This document shows, in pieces, positions 43,966 to 51,352 of a DNA stretch of 64,000 nt. Every line of letters begins with the position of its first letter. The first letter of the stretch is position 1. The stretch lies in NCBI RefSeq assembly GCF_003086695.1, contig NZ_CP025999.1:1963680-2027679 (forward strand), read 5' to 3'. Below the pieces are notes generated by a model, which did not search any database, was not told where the DNA came from, and saw nothing but the letters and a program-made list of their open reading frames with translations. A program made the translations under genes and the position numbers. Source of the stretch: Stenotrophomonas sp. SAU14A_NAIMI4_8 (GTDB lineage: Bacteria; Pseudomonadota; Gammaproteobacteria; Xanthomonadales; Xanthomonadaceae).

Positions 43966-45207
43966 TCAATACAAAATGCGCGTCCGCAACGTGCCCGCAA
44001 TCGCGGCCAGCTCGTCGCGCACGGCGCTGGCCTGTTCCTCGCTGGCGGTGATGTCGATCACCACGTAACCCACCTTCGGGTCGGTACGCAGGAACTGGCC
44101 GTCGATGTTCACGTTGTGACGCGAGAAGATCTCGTTCACCTTCGACAGCACGCCCGGCACATTCTGGTGGATGTGCAGCAGGCGCAGGCTGTCGGCATGC
44201 TCGGGCAGGGTCACTTCCGGGAAGTTGACCGCTGACAGGGTGCTGCCGTTGTCGCTGTAGCGCACCAGCTTGGCCGCCACTTCCACGCCGATGTTGTCCT
44301 GTGCTTCCAGGGTGCTGCCGCCCACGTGCGGGGTCAGGATCACGTTGTCGTGGCGGGTGAGCGGCGATTCGAAGACATCGCCGTTGCCCTTGGGCTCGAC
44401 CGGGAACACGTCCAGCGCCGCGCCACCAATGTGGCCGCTGGCCAGGGCGGCATCCAGCGCATCGATGTCGACCACGGTGCCGCGTGCGGCGTTGATCACG
44501 TGTGCACCCTTGCGCATCTTCGCGAGCTCGGTGCTGCCGATCATCCACTGCGTGGCCGCGGTTTCCGGCACGTGCAGGGTGATGATGTCGGCGCGCGCCA
44601 GCAGGTCATCCAGGCTGGCCGCGGCGCGGGCATTGCCCAGCGCCAGCTTGGTTTCCACGTCGTGGAAGATCACCTGCATGCCCAGCGATTCGGCCAGCAC
44701 GCCCACCTGGGTGCCGATATGGCCGTAGCCGATGATGCCCAGGGTCTTGCCGCGCACCTCGTGGCTGCCGCTGGCCGACTTCGACCAGCCGCCGCGATGG
44801 CATTCGGCGTTCTTCTGCGGAATGCCACGGGTCAGCATGATCGCCTCGGCAATCACCAGTTCGGCCACGCTGCGGGTGTTGGAATAGGGGGCGTTGAACA
44901 CCGGAATGCCGGCCAGCTCGGCCGCATCCAGGTCCACCTGGTTGGTGCCGATGCAGAAGCAGCCCACCGCGATCAGGCGCTTGGCCTCGGCCAGCACCTC
45001 GGCACTGAGCTGGCTGCGCGAACGGATGCCGACGATGTGTGCCTCGGCGATGCGCGCCTTCAGTTCGTCTTCGGGCAGGGCCTTGCTGTGGGCCTCGATC
45101 TGGCTGTAGCCGGCGGCGGTGAACACCTCCACGGCGGTCTGGCTGACCCCCTCCAGCAACAGCACGCGGATATCCTGCTTGGGGAACGAGGTCTTCTTCG
45201 GCGACAT
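43966..45207 (-). CDS. serA: D-3-phosphoglycerate dehydrogenase with ACT domain
   Basis: A 413-residue NAD-dependent dehydrogenase for the first step of serine synthesis. The nucleotide loop GKTLGIIGYGHIGTQVGVLAE is near residue 150, RGTVVDIDAL near 240, and the catalytic His in PHVGGSTLEAQ near 292. The C-terminal ACT domain (about 340-413) senses serine. ATG 45207 gives the usual MSPKKTSFPK start. It is divergent from the D-2-hydroxyglutarate dehydrogenase gene. SerA enzymes of this class also reduce 2-ketoglutarate, so the neighbour can recycle that product. Confidence 0.95.
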   Translation of the reverse strand: MSPKKTSFPKQDIRVLLLEGVSQTAVEVFTAAGYSQIEAHSKALPEDELKARIAEAHIVGIRSRSQLSAEVLAEAKRLIAVGCFCIGTNQVDLDAAELAGIPVFNAPYSNTRSVAELVIAEAIMLTRGIPQKNAECHRGGWSKSASGSHEVRGKTLGIIGYGHIGTQVGVLAESLGMQVIFHDVETKLALGNARAAASLDDLLARADIITLHVPETAATQWMIGSTELAKMRKGAHVINAARGTVVDIDALDAALASGHIGGAALDVFPVEPKGNGDVFESPLTRHDNVILTPHVGGSTLEAQDNIGVEVAAKLVRYSDNGSTLSAVNFPEVTLPEHADSLRLLHIHQNVPGVLSKVNEIFSRHNVNIDGQFLRTDPKVGYVVIDITASEEQASAVRDELAAIAGTLRTRILY

Positions 45208-45378
45208 GGGACGGCACGGCCAGTGGGACAGGGGCCGCTCACTATGCCAGATCACCGCCGCCATGGTGCAGTGCGGAATTGGTTGCATTCGAACCTATCG
45301 CCGCGTGCCGACGGGACTGGACGCCCGCCCGCGCCGCTGGCACGCTTGCCCGTTCTTCACGCACCGCGCTGGACCGTC

Positions 45379-46767
45379 ATGACCGATTCCCGCATCGCCT
45401 CGCTGCAGCAGGCCTGTCCCGGCCTGAAGCTGAAGACCGAGCCCGCCGACCTGGAACACTACGGCCGCGACTGGACCCGGCGCTGGACCCCGGCACCGCT
45501 GGTCATCGCGCTGCCCGCCACGGTGGAAGAGGTGCAGGCGGTGATGTGCTGGTGCGCGGCCGAAGGCGTGGCCGTGGTGCCCTCCGGTGGCCGTACGGGG
45601 CTGTCCGGCGGCGCGGTGGCGGCCAACGGCGAGCTGGTGCTCAGCCTGGAGCGCATGAACAAGGCGCTGGCCTACGATGCCGTGGACCGTACCCTGGTGG
45701 TGCAGGCCGGCATGCCGCTGGAAGCCCTGCACAACGCCGCGCTGGAACACGGCCTGATCTACCCGGTGGATTTTGCCGCGCGCGGTTCCTGCTCGATCGG
45801 CGGCAACATCGCCACCAATGCCGGCGGCATCCGCGTGATCCGTTACGGCAACACCCGCGAGTGGATCGCCGGCCTGAAGGTGGTGACCGCCAACGGCGAG
45901 CTGCTGGAGCTCAACAAGGGGCTTATCAAGAACTCCAGCGGCTACGACTTCCGCCAGCTGCTGATCGGTTCGGAAGGCACGCTGGGCGTGATCGTGGAAG
46001 CCACCGTGAAGCTGACCGACCCGCCGCCGGCCAGCAACGTGATGCTGCTGGCGGTGCCCAGCTTCGACGTGCTGATGCAGGTGTTCGCCGCGTTCCGCGC
46101 GCGCCTGCAGCTGCAGGCCTTCGAATTCTTCACCGACCGGGCGCTGGAACACGTGCTGGCGCATGGGGCGCAGGCACCGTTCGACGAAGTACACCCGTAC
46201 TACGTGGTGACCGAGTTCGCGGCCAACGACGAGGCGCAGGAAGCCGCGGCGATGGCCGCCTTCGAAGACTGCATGGGCAATGGCTGGGTCAGCGACGGCG
46301 TGATCAGCGCCAGCGATGCCCAGGCGGGCCAGCTGTGGCGCCTGCGCGAGGGCATCACCGAAGCGCTGGCCCGCTACAAGCCGTACAAGAACGATGTATC
46401 GGTGCGGATTTCGGCCATGCCGGCGTTCCTGGCCGAAACCCAGGGGCTGATCGGCCAGGCCTACCCGCATTTCGACGTGGTCTGGTTCGGCCATATCGGC
46501 GATGGCAACCTGCATATCAACGTGCTCAAGCCCGATGACACCAGTGATGCCGATTTCGTAACGCAGTGCGAGCATGTGACCAAGCTGCTGGCGCAGGTGC
46601 TGGCGCGCTTCGATGGCAGCATTTCCGCCGAGCACGGCATTGGCCTGGTCAAGAAGGGTCACCTGGACAGCACCCGTGGCCCAGCCGAGATCGCGTTGAT
46701 GAAGGCGGTCAAGCGCGCCTTCGATCCGGAAGCACGGCTGAATCCCGGCAAGCTGTTCGACGTCTGA
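45379..46767 (+). CDS. FAD-dependent D-2-hydroxyglutarate dehydrogenase
   Basis: A 462-residue flavoprotein of the GlcD/D2HGDH group. The PCMH-type FAD domain has VPSGGRTGLSGGAVAANGE (about 70-88) and GGNIATNAGGIRVIRYGNTREW; the C-terminal substrate domain has VWFGHIGDGNLHINVLKP and SAEHGIGLVKK, whose histidines bind metal and substrate. In Pseudomonas a homologue oxidises the D-2-hydroxyglutarate made by SerA and so drives serine synthesis; the divergent arrangement with serA supports the same job here. D-lactate dehydrogenase activity is the alternative. Confidence 0.88.
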   Translation: MTDSRIASLQQACPGLKLKTEPADLEHYGRDWTRRWTPAPLVIALPATVEEVQAVMCWCAAEGVAVVPSGGRTGLSGGAVAANGELVLSLERMNKALAYDAVDRTLVVQAGMPLEALHNAALEHGLIYPVDFAARGSCSIGGNIATNAGGIRVIRYGNTREWIAGLKVVTANGELLELNKGLIKNSSGYDFRQLLIGSEGTLGVIVEATVKLTDPPPASNVMLLAVPSFDVLMQVFAAFRARLQLQAFEFFTDRALEHVLAHGAQAPFDEVHPYYVVTEFAANDEAQEAAAMAAFEDCMGNGWVSDGVISASDAQAGQLWRLREGITEALARYKPYKNDVSVRISAMPAFLAETQGLIGQAYPHFDVVWFGHIGDGNLHINVLKPDDTSDADFVTQCEHVTKLLAQVLARFDGSISAEHGIGLVKKGHLDSTRGPAEIALMKAVKRAFDPEARLNPGKLFDV

Positions 46768-46828
46768 GTCGCACATCTTCTTCACGATGCCGTTACGCTT
46801 CACCCATCCCCACTGCGAACCGCACACC

Positions 46829-47128
46829 ATGATCCGATCCGCGCTGATGCTTGCCCTGCTGTCCCTGCCGCTGGCCGGCTTCGCTTCCAGCTTCGCCGGT
46901 ACCTCGGCCGGTTCGGCCACCGGCGCCTCGTCCGGTTCGTCAGGCAGCAGCTCCGGTGATGACAAGGTGGTGCTGGCCGCGCGCGATGATGCGGCCGCCT
47001 TCGTGGCCACCGATGGCCAGATCCGTGGTGCGCGCCTGCAGGCGGCGCTGGTGCACCTGCGCGAGCAGGATGCCGGCGCGCAGCAGCAGAGCGATCTGGA
47101 ACTGGCGCGGGCACTGCTGGCCCGTTGA
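46829..47128 (+). CDS. DUF2388-family exported protein
   Basis: A 99-residue protein with a signal peptide (about 1-19). A Ser/Gly-rich linker is followed by DDKVVLAARDDAAAFVATDG and GARLQAALVHLRE, the DUF2388 pattern known from pseudomonads. It is probably periplasmic and its function is unknown. It lies ten bases before a DUF4105-type gene; the same pairing is seen in Pseudomonas, which suggests a shared role. Confidence 0.82.
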   Translation: MIRSALMLALLSLPLAGFASSFAGTSAGSATGASSGSSGSSSGDDKVVLAARDDAAAFVATDGQIRGARLQAALVHLREQDAGAQQQSDLELARALLAR

Positions 47129-47138
47129 TGCGGGCGCA

Positions 47139-48968
47139 ATGAGCTCGGCCACCACCGTCGCCGGGCATGGCCCGGCGCTACCGTGGCGCGCTGCGGTGGC
47201 GGTCGGGATTGCCGTGATGGCGTGGTTGGTGGCGCCGGCCGCACATGCCGCCGAGCGCCTGCAACTCGACCCGGCCGGACTGACCGCCGCGCAACAGCAC
47301 ACCGCGCAGCAGACCCTGGACGATGTGCAGGCCCTGCTGCCTGCCGGTCTGCTGCAGGCACTGCCAGAGCCGGTGCGGGTGGGCTGGCGTACCGACCTGC
47401 CGTCGGACGTGCATGGCCGTGCGTTCGCCGGCGGCATCGCGCTGCGTCGCGCGCTGCTGGATGACGTCGCGCCGGGCGCACGCCGCGCGCGGCGCAGTGC
47501 GCTGGTGCACGAGCTGGTGCACGTGGCCGATCGCGCAGACGGGCAATGGTCACGCAGCGCGCGTTGGCGAGACCTGGCCGGCTGGCAGCGGCGGCCCTGG
47601 CACCTGGGACGGGGTGACAACGCGTTCACCGATCGCAGCCCGGATGCCTACGAGCGCCACAGCGCGGCCGAGTACCTGGCGGTGAACGCCGAATACTTCC
47701 TGCTGGATGCAGATTACGGTTGCCGCCGCCCGGCGTTGGCGCAGTGGTACCACGCCCACTTCGGTGTGCCGCCGTCGCTGCCCGCACCGCAGTGCCCGGT
47801 GCAGCTGCCACTGCTGCAGGCCGACGATGAAGAAGGTGCAGCCTCGCTGCTGCGCCTGGACCCGGCGCGGGTGTACGCGGTGGACTACCTGTTTGCCGAG
47901 GGCAGTGCGCAGCCGATGAGCCGCTGGGGCCACAGCATGCTGCGCCTGGTGATCTGTCGCCCGGGCCGCGCGCCTGGCCCAGATTGCCGTTTGGATCTGG
48001 CCTACCACCGCGTGCTGTCGTTCCGCGCGTTCGTGGGGGATGTGCAGATTTCCAACTGGCGCGGGCTGACCGGCGGCTACCCCTCGCGCCTGTTCGTGCT
48101 GCCGTTACAGCAGGTGGTGGACGAGTACACCAAGGTGGAGCTGCGCGGCCTGCAGTCACTGCCGTTGCAGCTGGACCGCGGCGAGATCGCCAGTCTGCTG
48201 GAACGCACCGCGCAGGTGCACTGGAGCTACGACGGCCGCTATTTCTTCGTCAGCAACAACTGCGCGGTGGAAACCGCCAAGCTGCTGCAGGCCGGCGTGC
48301 CACGCCTGGGCCAGGTGGGCCTGGCGCAGTTGACGCCGCGCGGCCTGCGCAAGCGTCTGGTGCGCGTGCAGGCGCTGGATGAAACGGTACTGGCCGACCG
48401 TGCATCGGCACAGGCGCAGGGCTATTACTTTGCCTCTGCGCGCGATCACTACCAGCAGTTGTTCACGGTGGCGGCCACGCAGCTCGATCTGCCGGCGGAC
48501 ACGGTATCGGGTTGGTTGAAGCTTGCGCCGGAACAGCGTGGGCCCTGGCTGCAGCGCGGCGATATGCGCGCCACCGCCGCCCTGCTGTTGCTGGAACAAG
48601 CGGCGCAGCGCCGGGCCGAATTGCGCGCCCGCGACCTGCTGAAGCGGCGGTTGCTGGCGGCACCTGACAGTGCGGCCACCGCGGACCTGCGCAGCCTGCT
48701 GCAGCAGAGCGGGCAGTGGCTGCGTCCGGGTGCGCTGCTGCCGGGGCAGGGCTACGGGCTGCCGCTTGACGACGAACAGGCCGCGCTGGCACGCGAGGTC
48801 GCGCAGGCCAGTGCGCAGTCGGTGCCGGCCTGGCAGGCGCTGCGCCTGCAGTTGCGCGCGCAGCTGCCGCCGAAGCAGCGCCAGCAGATGGATGCGATTG
48901 ATGCCAACCTGGCCGTGCTGTCCACCCGGCTGCGCGAGCAGGCCGCGTCTGCTGGCGACCCTGCCTGA
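47139..48968 (+). CDS. DUF4105-domain envelope protein with REP-encoded N-terminus
   Basis: A 609-residue exported protein. ATSALVHELVHVADR-like sequence (RSALVHELVHVADRADG, about 120-136) contains a zinc-peptidase-like HELVH. The DUF4105 part (about 250-420) has SMSRWGHSMLRL-like WGHSMLRLVIC and NNCAVETAKLL. The C-terminal third is helical. The signal-peptide n-region is encoded by a SMAG unit (47159-47181, giving AGHGPALP). Later in-frame starts at 47196 or 47217 would lack a basic n-region, so 47139 is kept with caution. It is coupled with the DUF2388 gene. The function is unknown; peptidase or cell-wall roles are guesses. Confidence 0.75.
   Translation: MSSATTVAGHGPALPWRAAVAVGIAVMAWLVAPAAHAAERLQLDPAGLTAAQQHTAQQTLDDVQALLPAGLLQALPEPVRVGWRTDLPSDVHGRAFAGGIALRRALLDDVAPGARRARRSALVHELVHVADRADGQWSRSARWRDLAGWQRRPWHLGRGDNAFTDRSPDAYERHSAAEYLAVNAEYFLLDADYGCRRPALAQWYHAHFGVPPSLPAPQCPVQLPLLQADDEEGAASLLRLDPARVYAVDYLFAEGSAQPMSRWGHSMLRLVICRPGRAPGPDCRLDLAYHRVLSFRAFVGDVQISNWRGLTGGYPSRLFVLPLQQVVDEYTKVELRGLQSLPLQLDRGEIASLLERTAQVHWSYDGRYFFVSNNCAVETAKLLQAGVPRLGQVGLAQLTPRGLRKRLVRVQALDETVLADRASAQAQGYYFASARDHYQQLFTVAATQLDLPADTVSGWLKLAPEQRGPWLQRGDMRATAALLLLEQAAQRRAELRARDLLKRRLLAAPDSAATADLRSLLQQSGQWLRPGALLPGQGYGLPLDDEQAALAREVAQASAQSVPAWQALRLQLRAQLPPKQRQQMDAIDANLAVLSTRLREQAASAGDPA
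47159..47181. repeat. SMAG-type REP unit inside a coding region
   Basis: An inverted unit with stem GCCGGGCATGGCCCGGC and tail CTAC lies entirely within codons 7-15 of the DUF4105 gene if ATG 47139 is the true start. It is the only unit in this window placed within a predicted reading frame rather than at its edge. Confidence 0.8.
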
Positions 48969-49061
48969 ACCGTGCGTCAGTGCGCAGGGCCCGGTTTCAG
49001 TGCCCGTTTACAGCGCAGTGGTAGGGTCAGGGTTCCTGTAGTTGCGACAAGGAGCCACGCC

Positions 49062-49484
49062 ATGCGTGCAGTTTCCGCCTTGATGGCCGTCTCCCTCGCC
49101 GCTGTGCTGGCCGCGTGCCAGCCCGCGCGCCCCACCTCCAGTGCATCCCCGGAAGCGCCCGCATCGGGCACGACGGCAGCCAGCGAGCCTGTTTTCCGCG
49201 CGACCGGCAATGAGCCGGGCTGGCTGGCCGTTGTCGGCGGACCGGCGCCGGGCCTGCAGGTTGAAGTGGATTATGGCCAGCGCCGTTTCCAGGTGCCGAC
49301 GCCGACCGAAGGTGCCGATGGCTGGGTGGGTAAGGCCACCGATGGCACCGATATCAAGCTCAGCTTCCAGCGCACGCCCTGTCAGGACGACATGAGTGGG
49401 CAGGATTTCGACGCCACCGCCATGCTGACCGTGGGCACCCGCCAGTATCACGGCTGCGGCCGCTTCGCCGCGCCCGCCCCGTAG
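49062..49484 (+). CDS. COG3650-like lipoprotein
   Basis: A 140-residue lipoprotein. The lipobox LAAC places the lipidated Cys at residue 19, followed by a Pro/Ser/Ala-rich linker. The mature domain has FRATGNEPGWLAVV and CQDDMSGQDFDATAMLTV with a later C-G pair, the pattern of small COG3650-like envelope proteins (G-N-E-P-x-W ... C-x-D-x-M-S-G). AAGGAG precedes ATG 49062. The stop TAG is formed by the GTAG head of a REP unit, so the last residues may not be ancestral. Function unknown. Confidence 0.8.
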   Translation: MRAVSALMAVSLAAVLAACQPARPTSSASPEAPASGTTAASEPVFRATGNEPGWLAVVGGPAPGLQVEVDYGQRRFQVPTPTEGADGWVGKATDGTDIKLSFQRTPCQDDMSGQDFDATAMLTVGTRQYHGCGRFAAPAP

Positions 49485-49661
49485 CGTCGAGCTTGCTCGA
49501 CGGCATTGCCCGAACGCGCGTGGTCGGCCGCGCGTTTCTGGTAGGCGCCAACCTTGGTTGGCACGCCCGTTCCTGGTAGGTGCCAACCTTGGTTGGCACA
49601 CTTGGAGCAGTCGAGCAAGCTCGACTCTACGAACAGCGGTAGCGCCGGGCCATGCCCGGCG
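49481..49661. repeat. SMAG-type REP cluster, five units of three classes
   Basis: 49481-49501 (TCGAGCTTGCTCGA), 49541-49564 and 49576-49599 (GCCAACCTTGGTTGGC), 49610-49630 (TCGAGC class, inverted) and 49639-49661 (GCCGGGCC class). The first unit's GTAG starts on the last base of the lipoprotein's final sense codon. The cluster fills the convergent lipoprotein-efpL gap. Confidence 0.88.
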
Positions 49662-49669
49662 CAGGGCGC

Positions 49670-50236
49670 TCAGTCGGCGCGGCCGGCGAATTCGCCGGTG
49701 GTGGTGTTCACCAGCACGCGCTCACCGTTGCTGATGTATTCCGGCACCATGATTTCCAGACCGGTATTCAGCTTGGCCGGCTTCGGGCGCTTGGTGGCGG
49801 TGCCGCCCTTCAGTTCCGGCGGGGTTTCCACCACTTCCAGGGTCACGTTCTGCGGCAGCTGGATCGCCACCGGCAGTTCGTCGATCACCTGCACGTAGAT
49901 GCCGTTCAGGCCGTCGGTGATGTAGCCGGCGTCGTCGCCGATCACATCGGCATCCAGGGTGTACGGGGTGTAATCCTCGTCATCCAGGAACACAAAGGCA
50001 TCGCCATCCTTGTACGAATAGGTGGACTGGCGGCGCAGCAGTTCCACTTCGACCAGGTTGTCATCGGCATCGAAGCTGGCATCGAGCTTGTTGCCGCCCG
50101 GCACGCTGTACATGATGAAACGGAAGCGCACGTTGCCGCCGCGGCCCTGCGGCGAGCTGCGTTCGATGTCGCGGATCTGGTACACGCCGTTGTTGTACTC
50201 GACGACGTTGCCCTTCTTGATGTCGTTGGCTTTCAT
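49670..50236 (-). CDS. efpL: Elongation factor P-like protein EfpL (YeiP)
   Basis: A 188-residue three-domain translation factor. The start [24 protein letters not shown] matches YeiP/EfpL rather than EF-P. The tip loop SPQGRGGN carries an Arg where EF-P has its modified Lys or Arg and has the longer EfpL loop. [15 protein letters not shown], the OB domain and the C-terminal [19 protein letters not shown] complete the family pattern and match E. coli YeiP over the whole length. It helps ribosomes past polyproline and other stall motifs. It lies 49 bp downstream of no gene of its operon; the SDR gene that follows is on the same strand. Confidence 0.92.
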   Translation of the reverse strand: MKANDIKKGNVVEYNNGVYQIRDIERSSPQGRGGNVRFRFIMYSVPGGNKLDASFDADDNLVEVELLRRQSTYSYKDGDAFVFLDDEDYTPYTLDADVIGDDAGYITDGLNGIYVQVIDELPVAIQLPQNVTLEVVETPPELKGGTATKRPKPAKLNTGLEIMVPEYISNGERVLVNTTTGEFAGRAD

Positions 50237-50285
50237 GGTGTTCTAGGTCGGTTGGGGGAGGGCGCCATCCCGGCGCCCGGGGGAA

Positions 50286-51056
50286 TCACTTCGGAGCGAG
50301 GCGGGTAGCGCCGTCCAGGCGGATGGTCTCGCCATTGAGGTAGGTGTTGCCGATGATGTGGCCGACCAGACTGGCGAAGTCTTCCGGCTTGCCCAGGCGC
50401 GAGGGGAACGGGATCGAGGCGGCCAGCGACTGCTGCACGGCCTCGGGCATGCCGTCCACCATGGGCGTCCAGAACACGCCGGGGGCGATGGTGTTCACCC
50501 GGATGCCGAAGCGCGACAGTTCGCGGGCCATCGGCAGGGTCATGGCGACCACGCCGCCCTTGCTGGCCGAGTAGGCGGCCTGGCCGATCTGGCCTTCGTA
50601 GGCGGCCACGCTGGCGGTGTTGATGATCAGGCCGCGTTCGCCGTCATCGCCGGCCGGGTTGTGCTGCATGCGGTTGGCGGCGGCCTTGGCCACGTTGAAG
50701 CTGCCCACCAGGTTGACCATGACCGTGCCCTGGAAGTTGGCCAGCGGCATCGGTGCCTCCTTGCCCAGCACGCGGCCGGCACCGAGGATGCCGGCGCAGT
50801 TCATGGCCAGGTTCAGCCCGCCCAGGAAATCGTGTGCCTGGTCGATGGCGGCGGCCACGGCCGCTTCATCGCTGACATTGACGTTGAAGTAGCGGGCCTT
50901 GTCGGCGCCCAGTGCGGCGACCGCGGCGGCACCCTTGTCGTCGTTCAGATCGAACAGGGCGACCTTGCCACCGTGGGCGACCAGGTGTTCGGCCACGGCC
51001 AGGCCCAGGCCGGAAACGCCGCCAGTGATCACGGCACGTACGGAAGACAGCTGCAT
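50286..51056 (-). CDS. Short-chain dehydrogenase, 3-hydroxyacyl-CoA dehydrogenase type
   Basis: A 256-residue SDR. The NAD site is AVITGGVSGLGLAVAEHL (about 8-25) and the catalytic Tyr and Lys are in QAAYSASKGGVVAM, with the Ser in INTASVAAYEG. NTIAPGVFWTPMVDGMPEAVQQSLAASIPFPSRLG-type sequence resembles HSD17B10-like 3-hydroxy-2-methylacyl-CoA dehydrogenases of branched-chain amino acid breakdown. The nearby leucine-degradation genes support that reading, but other beta-hydroxyacyl substrates are possible. ATG 51056 is chosen over one seven codons upstream because it fits the fold start. Confidence 0.85.
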   Translation of the reverse strand: MQLSSVRAVITGGVSGLGLAVAEHLVAHGGKVALFDLNDDKGAAAVAALGADKARYFNVNVSDEAAVAAAIDQAHDFLGGLNLAMNCAGILGAGRVLGKEAPMPLANFQGTVMVNLVGSFNVAKAAANRMQHNPAGDDGERGLIINTASVAAYEGQIGQAAYSASKGGVVAMTLPMARELSRFGIRVNTIAPGVFWTPMVDGMPEAVQQSLAASIPFPSRLGKPEDFASLVGHIIGNTYLNGETIRLDGATRLAPK

Positions 51057-51154
51057 TGCACGGTCCTGCAGGTTCAAGAACCGCCGATTCTAACGGAAGG
51101 TGCGGCGTGCGCTGTTGTGCGGTGCTGCAAAGGCGGGTGGGATAGGTGGTTTAC

Positions 51155-51321
51155 GTAGCGTCGAGCTTGCTCGACTGTTCCAGCAGTGCCAACCAAGGTT
51201 GGCACCTACCGGGCGGGGAATCGTGCCGACCAAGGTTGGCACCTACCGGGCGGGAAATCGTGCCAACCAAGGTTGGCACCTACCGGGTGGGGGAATGGTG
51301 CCAACCAAGGTTGGCACCCAC
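51155..51321. repeat. SMAG-type REP array: one TCGAGC unit and four GCCAACC units with 37-bp period
   Basis: 51155-51175, then inverted units at 51186-51209, 51223-51246, 51260-51283 and 51298-51321 (spacing 37, 37, 38) with similar G-rich spacers. The second has one base change in its stem arm and the last has CCAC for CTAC. The array arose by local duplication. It fills most of the 296-bp gap between the SDR and PAS-GGDEF-EAL genes. Confidence 0.88.
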
Positions 51322-51352
51322 CGGGGTGGTATTGGCGCCGAGAGGGGCGGGG

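Noticed and set aside
51186..51321. Regularly spaced direct repeats that look like a CRISPR
   Set aside because: The repeats are GTAG-type REP palindromes, the spacers are nearly identical to each other, and no cas gene is near.
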